DNA of 64,000 nucleotides, from positions 9,775,172 to 9,839,171 of the forward strand of contig JAEMBT020000008.1 of NCBI GenBank assembly GCA_018873245.2. The letters are read 5' to 3'. The first letter of the stretch is position 1. The number at the start of each line of letters is the position of its first letter. A program made the translations under genes and the position numbers. The DNA comes from Archegozetes longisetosus. Lineage: Eukaryota > Arthropoda > Arachnida > Sarcoptiformes > Trhypochthoniidae. The notes under the pieces were generated by a model. The model saw nothing but the letters and a program-made list of their open reading frames with translations. It was not told the origin of the DNA and did not search any database. Below, one piece after another: positions 58,051 to 64,000 of this stretch.

Positions 58051-59153
58051 ACACACAAAACTTCAAACATTGAAATTATTGAGATCATTAGTTTTATGTA
58101 TTCAGCAACTATATTTTTCTCTTATAAATTGATTTATAATTTGCCTATATATAGATTGTCGTTCCATGCATATAGTTAATATTATTTTATTACTAAAACA
58201 TAAAGTTTCTTAATACTTTCATCAACGTATTGAATTTCAATAAAACGAAAATGTAATTTTGAGATCAATGTATATTAAAACATTCATTAAACACTGCTCT
58301 TCATTTATAATTTTATTATAAACGCATGTGTTATATAGTTTTTAGTGTATATCAAATTAAATTATTTTACAACAAATCTGATAAAATTCGATATGATTAA
58401 GAATAAAAATAGAAATGAGAGTTATTGAAAGCAGAATAAATTTTTTCATATATTGAATTTGATTTTTACTTGAAATTTTAATCTCATTTCTTTACAGTTA
58501 TGTTGAATCAATTAATTTGTTTCACAATAATATTGATCTTCTTTAAGAGATAATAAATGGATTACTTTTATTATGCACCATTGTTGTATCGATTCGATGA
58601 TATCATTTATATTGAAAATAAAAGTTATATTCTTATAGTTAATAATATTGAATGGCTTATAATCATTTGCCTGTGCAGTTATAAACGTAAGCTTAACCTG
58701 ATTTTACTGTGAAATCTCTATTTTCTACTGTATGTCTGTTTTGAATACAGCCAAATTCAAAGAAGTACTAGATTGATTTCTTGCGAATATCATATGGTAA
58801 ATGAATTCATTTTCAAATGTATTATGTAAAAAGTTACAAATAATAATTTAGAAAATATCCTTTATTCCTACGTAGATACAAACGTCAATTCTCGAGATCA
58901 TTTTACTTAAATACATCGCTTATATTACAAGTTGAGTCAAGTACATCTTTGATCCCCGATGCGTACATAAGTTAAATTAGGGGCAAGTTTAATAAACTAA
59001 TAATTTAATGAAGAGGACGAGAACCTTAGCTCAGTTATTAATTGAAATTTTAAAATTAAAAATTAAAATTTGATTCAAGAACCATAAAAATAACATTTAT
59101 TGACTCAGTTATCGCAGATTAACTATCTCAAAAAGTGAATAAAATCATTCATT
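58051..59153. other. Flank shared with 35760-36910, no gene
   Basis: Upstream flank of the type A pseudogene, then direct passage into the 3' end of the next receptor. No coding sequence. Confidence 0.5.
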
Positions 59154-60835
59154 TCAATTTCTGCGACACTGCCTCTCAATGATAAATGTCAACAACGAAC
59201 AAAAGTATCCAAAACTAATCAAATGAAACAATACATTAAAATTTAATAAACTAAATGGCTCATAATTATTTGAATGTTTGGTCGATGATCTATAAATGCA
59301 AGTATTAACTTTACTATCATTTGAAATTTCTGTTTTCCACACTATGTTGAATTTCCAAACATCCAACAATCCGTTTGTTATTGTGTTCGTAACACTAAAG
59401 ACAACACAGTTTATCAGATTTTATGTAAGAAATAACTTTTAGTAAGAATACTTGCATATAATTTATTCCATCCCTCAAACTTTTTTCTAAATTCTTATTG
59501 AATCCAAAAGCTACAGGAGTATCAAGAAAACTATCGGGCGATATGTAAAAATTCAAATGTGTATTTAATTGACAATAATACTCTTTAATCCCAAACGCGT
59601 CAGCTCGGTAGTCAAGTAATGCTATTTTTCCACTACTAATCAATGGTAATAATTTTGAATATTTATCAGGTGATTCGACTATAGAATATTCTTTATTATC
59701 GATGACTCTTTTCCATATTTTCTCATTCTCTTCGAGTTCACTATCCTTATAGAATGATAAATAATTTTTCTCTCAAAAAATTCATTCAACACAAAAATCT
59801 TTGCTCTATCATACTGAGAATATTTTTGAGAAATAAATAAACATTGACTCACTTTGAAAAATGTTTCGATAGAAGTTCCGGAATATATGACTGGAACAAT
59901 GTTTTCATTATTCGATAATTGACTTAAAGTATCGATTCTCTCGATATCAGATCCAATTATTAATTCGACTCCAATATGAGAATTGATGTAGATGCATATT
60001 ATCACATACCATAAATTGAAAAATAATGTTAATATTGTAGGTATATTCACTAATGAACTTTTTATGTTAGCTAAAAATTGAAAGATTTTGTTAGATGGTA
60101 GTTGAAAATTCACATAAATACATACTTTGGTTGAATAAAATTCTGATCAAATTCCAAATATCTACAGATCGATTATATTTCTTATTTAAAATGTATTTAT
60201 CATTGAGTTTTAAGTAAATTCTATTCAAAACAAATATAAATATCATCATAATTATAATTAATATCCAAATCGACTTTTCAACATTCATTAAATAATCAGT
60301 TATTTTGTTATTTCTCTCTTCATTAGTGTTAGTCATTATAGTATAAGGAATCATTGATGTTATTTCTGAATAAGATATAACAAAAGATCTTTCATAAGTC
60401 ACATCGAGTGGAGTTAGTGATATATCACATTCCTGTTAATTGAATTTGAATAACAATTCATCTAAATTATACTAAATTTAAACAAATAAGATTAAATGCA
60501 ATTTTACATTTCTGGCTAACATTCCTACAATTCCCGTCCAATTATTTCCACTTATAGAACCATATTCGTGGCCGTCTGACGGCTCAACTAATTCATAGCT
60601 TCAAATCAATCAATAATTAATTACAAAACATTTGAATTATAAATATTTACCTGATATTCAAATATTTAGTCATTAATTTTAAGAATTCCCTCATAATTCC
60701 AATCATAACTAACTCACCGTTAGTCCCAATTTTCACTTCTGTCACTGAATTAGCCTAACGAAATATTATCAAACCTTCATACATCAGTTTTTAATCAATT
60801 AAACTTACAGCTATTATTGCAATTTTTAAATGCAT
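59154..60835 (-). CDS. Divergent ionotropic receptor, type B, intact
   Basis: Seven exons: 60835-60809, 60754-60651, 60598-60508, 60432-60126, 60070-59853, 59745-59456, 59394-59154; 425 residues, no lesion seen. The last intron has a GC donor (GCAAGT) and TTTAG acceptor; the others are GT-AG. S1: MHLKIAIIA, ELVEPSDGHEYG (about 46-57), NNWTGIVGMLARN and VTYERS with the conserved Arg (about 89). TM1 lies at about 128-146, the pore segment DIWNLIRILFNQ at 165-176, TM2 at 187-206 and TM3 (FHLISFGYFCSLLTFIIE) at about 400-418. Exon 6 shares residues such as EYYCQLNTHLNFYISPDSF with the copy at 43.4 kb, while exon 5 matches the copy at 51.2 kb, so it is a mosaic. No signal peptide. Likely a chemosensory channel subunit; ligand unknown. 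Confidence 0.85.
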
Positions 60836-60939
60836 TTCATTTAAATCCAAGTTTTTAGATTGAAAATTTTGAGCAAAAATAGTTCATATCATTCTTGTTA
60901 GTGTGATCAAAATAATTATTTAAGTAAAAAGAGTATTTA

Positions 60940-60949
60940 CTCTCTTATA
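60940..60949 (-). promoter_or_regulatory. TATA-like core promoter of type B IR
   Basis: Minus-strand TATAAGAGAG about 105-115 bp before the ATG at 60835, in flanks nearly identical to those of the 43.4-kb copy. Confidence 0.5.
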
Positions 60950-63519
60950 TCGATTCAATTTCACTCAAGTTATTTACTCAATGTATAAAATATTTATTTA
61001 TTGTGACACAATTACTCAACAGCTTTCGAGAAATACATTAAGAATATGAGGCACAATTCATATTTATTTCAAATTAATATCAATGATTGGTGTAGCATTG
61101 TATTAAAATCTGATTGATATGAACTCGTGGCGGTATAAATCTGCCCATTAAACCTTTCATTTATACAGTATAATAGGCAATTTCATACTGCCAAGAGTTT
61201 ACATTAATGTTATTAATTTAAAATAGCTGAAGCTTCAAAAATGAAGAGTCGAATTACAATATTTTAGCGTGAGATATGATACATACCAGTGTCACCACTA
61301 TAAATCTACCAAAAATAATCGATTTCAAAAATAGCAAGAGTCCTCGTTTCCTCTTAGATTCGATTACATTTTAATAGTTATTCAAACTTTATTAATCTTG
61401 ATCTAATCTCAATCTCGCACTTTTTTAAATTTTTTCATCATACCGTCTCGTCAAGTGGAAATTATTATACTAATCTAATAACTACTGATTATTATCTATG
61501 AATTAAAATGTTATATGATTTACGTTCAAATTTTTCAGTTAGAAAGTATGCTTTTAGTTTAGTTTCTGCTCCTTAAATATGATTTTATGTAATTTAAATT
61601 GTAATTTTGATTTACAATCAATTTGTTATCTGTGGTGAAAAAATTTTTGTTTAATTAATTTTTTCGAATTCGTTTCATCTCCTCTAATTAATTTTACGAA
61701 AAACCGGCCTTATCTCGTCCCATGAGTTCCGTGTGATTTTTCATGTGGCAATATTTCGTGCTCATTCTATGTTAAATTTAAATTTTGATCTACAAAATTC
61801 AAAAATGCTGACCCATAGTGTTAGCCCCTGGGCCTGAGCTTTGGGTTTATTAAAACTTTAAAAGTCTGACATTCGGCTCAAAAAGCAGAAGAATATCAAC
61901 TCTGTACCTGGTTGTGTTTAAAGATGATGGTTTTAAGTCAATTATCTTATTTTAATCACCGAAGTGGGCAGTAGCCACCTTTTAGTAATTAAAATGCCCA
62001 AACTCGAGTTTATTGATCATTTCAATCATAATGATGCCAATCTCTATACTATTTGGTAACCACAGACCGAACATCGGGGTAAGAAATCTTTTCAAAATAG
62101 AAATCTGTTTAGCAATTTAAAATTATTCTCAGAAACGAACAACAGAAAACTTTGTCCTCAAGTTAATAGGACAAATAGTATTATACAGTAACTAAATTTC
62201 AAACTTTTATTTATCATCAAAAATTTTAAGATTTTAATCATTACTCAATAATTGAGAATAAATGCCCAAAAAATTAAAATATGAAATATCAGAAACTATA
62301 CATATAAGCCATAAGACTAAATTTGATTATCACCAAATTTTTAATAGGTCGTCAATTTTAGGAATTTTTAATGTGTCTATAACTAAAAATTATAATAACC
62401 ATATTAAATATTAAACTTAAATTTGACTATTTTTAAAAATAGACGAGTTTCTCATTAATTGCCTTCGACCTACTAGTCTTCATTAATGAAGTGATAAGTC
62501 CTTTTAAATGTAATAGCACAACAATCAGACGAGAAAGAGATAAATCAAACAAATTAAAGCAGGTTTTATCGACTATTTTAAAAGCGACTTAACATAAAAG
62601 GCTAATCTTTTCGAGAAATACACTAACAATTTATATATCGATTGTATGTAAATGATTAAATCGATGTTCGCTTTTTGTTGTGTAATAGCCTATTTATTTA
62701 TACTTTTATAGGAACATAATAATCATTCACTTATGAATATGAATAATATACATAAATACTGAAAAAGGATAAAATGGAGAATAGCCTTGATCCGATCACT
62801 AATTCAACTCCGATATTAGAATTAATTATAAGTATAAATTATGATATATAATAAATTAAAATTCTGTCTGTCTGTCTGTCGTCATACGGAACATAGAGTT
62901 ATGCTATAGATACAATATGTTTAACACATTAGGATACAGATTTAAGGCCTCATAACTCTGAAACTAAATTATCGAATTTGATGTAAATTGCTTCATTTTA
63001 AAAACAAATATTCAAATTATTTGCCTTAAGTTTTCATCAATTTATCTCAAATATTCTCTGAGTTTTTGCAGTACAAAATTAAATTTTTAAGCAATTCTAT
63101 GGAATTCTTGTTATAATAACTATTGATTGACTTTATTAGTAAATATATTCCAGGTGAAAAATACAATAAATAATTACTACATAATACTCATCAAAATCGA
63201 AAAATTATTAATAAAATAAGTTCTGCAACAAAAATATTCTAATACCAAATATGGTTATTTGTATACTTACAAATTACAACCTTTAATTTATGTTCTCTGC
63301 TAAGTAATATGTATTCAGTCTTTATAAAAATTAAGTTAAAACACATTATAGTAAGAATCCCATGGAAATATTTAAATATTTAATTTTTTACTGCAATAAT
63401 TCAAAGAATATTTGAGATAAATTGATGAACATTTAAGGCAAATAATTTTGAATAATTATTTTTAAAACGATACACTTCCATCAGATTCCGTATGTGTATC
63501 AAAATTTATGAAACATACT
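60950..63519. other. Duplicated upstream region, no gene
   Basis: Third copy of the upstream block. About 60880-61790 is nearly identical to 45170-46080 and about 62450-62960 to 55010-55500. From 63300 to 63500 a roughly inverted repeat of the preceding DNA is seen (AAATTGATGAACATTTAAGG at about 63419 mirrors TTTTCATCAATTTATCTC at about 63030). No coding sequence. Confidence 0.5.
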
Positions 63520-63840
63520 GTTTATCACATTCCTGTTAAGGGACAAAGAATTATTCTACACTAAAAATCAAACTAGTCTCAAATTTAAAAAATAAATTTA
63601 TGTATTCGGTCGATATGCCTATAATTCCTGTCCAGTCATTATTTTGATCGTAGCGCCGTATTCGCAGACTAAAGATTCTACTAAACCACAGCTCGAAAAT
63701 AATAAAAAATGAATTTCAAACACTCATTTTTCAAAACTTAATTTATATTTAAATATTAGGTCATTAATTATAAAAATTATCTCATAATTCGAATCAATGT
63801 TAGATTGTTATTCGTCGAGTACTTAAGCTTTGTCACTACA
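63520..63840 (-). pseudogene. IR remnant, exons 2-4 edge
   Basis: ATCACATTCCTGTTAA (exon 4 acceptor), an exon 3-like stretch at about 63600-63695 and an exon 2-like stretch at 63755-63835 follow the usual spacing, but GC/TA changes and small deletions close every frame. Probably another dead copy extending toward the window edge. Confidence 0.6.
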
Positions 63841-64000
63841 ATCAGACAAAACAATCTAATTTGAATATGAAAGTTAGACTAAGATCCCAAGATCCAATCC
63901 TAATGTCACCACATTGGATACGTTAACTTCACTTGGGCCTCAGGTAATATTGACACCTGAACACGATCCTAGGCCAAGCCACCAGGGAGCTAACCCAACT
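63841..64000 (-). repeat. G+C-rich repeat at window edge, possible SINE
   Basis: Composition changes to AGCCACCAGGGAGCTAACCC-type sequence. On the minus strand GTTAGCTCCCTGGTGGCTTGG could be a tRNA-like head. Cut by the window end; unidentified. Confidence 0.25.

Overview
The window is eukaryotic. It is AT-rich, genes are split by short GT-AG introns of about 45 to 60 bases, and much of the DNA is decayed transposons. The main gene family is a divergent arthropod chemosensory ionotropic receptor (IR, a branch of the ionotropic glutamate receptors). With Tc1/mariner, MULE, hAT and Jockey-like elements also present, this is an arthropod, most likely an insect. The order cannot be fixed from the sequence; an arachnid is not excluded.

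Layout. All recognisable host genes lie on the minus strand. IR copies occur from end to end: a wreck at 60-1826, an open seven-exon gene at 11733-13454, a wreck at 17390-20591, a damaged but largely open copy at 22129-24000, an open gene at 34092-35754, a single-frameshift copy at 43437-45122, an open gene at 51213-52900, a wreck at 55840-58050, an open gene at 59154-60835, and short remnants near 8.8, 15.1, 27.5, 38.0, 49.2 and 63.7 kb. They fall into two sequence types. Type A comprises the copies at 11.7, 34.1 and 55.8 kb, and type B those at 22.1, 43.4, 51.2 and 59.2 kb; the copy at 17.4 kb mixes both. Each open copy encodes about 424-441 residues: S1 half-domain, TM1, pore, TM2, S2, TM3. 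None shows a signal peptide or an N-terminal domain.

Two copies (3717-4146 and 26096-26493) of an unrecognised two-exon gene for a 113-residue secreted, helical, Lys/Glu-rich protein sit inside a segmental duplication (about 3.6-9.5 kb and 26.0-30.4 kb). Copy 1 carries a 693-bp foldback element between its TATA box and its start codon.

The rest is mobile DNA and duplicated flanks. Because the region is made of paralogous blocks, many insertions can be read against an empty site in a sister block, which gives well-defined ends and target-site duplications. From 38.2 to 42.1 kb, a block of virus-like (Polinton/Maverick-type) gene fragments and a truncated LINE replaces sequence that the sister block at 48.9-50.4 kb retains.

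Together, the open IRs would be membrane cation channels or receptor subunits of chemosensory neurons. The array looks like a birth-and-death cluster shaped by duplication, conversion and transposon insertion. Calls rest on reading motifs and comparing copies by eye; no database search was possible.
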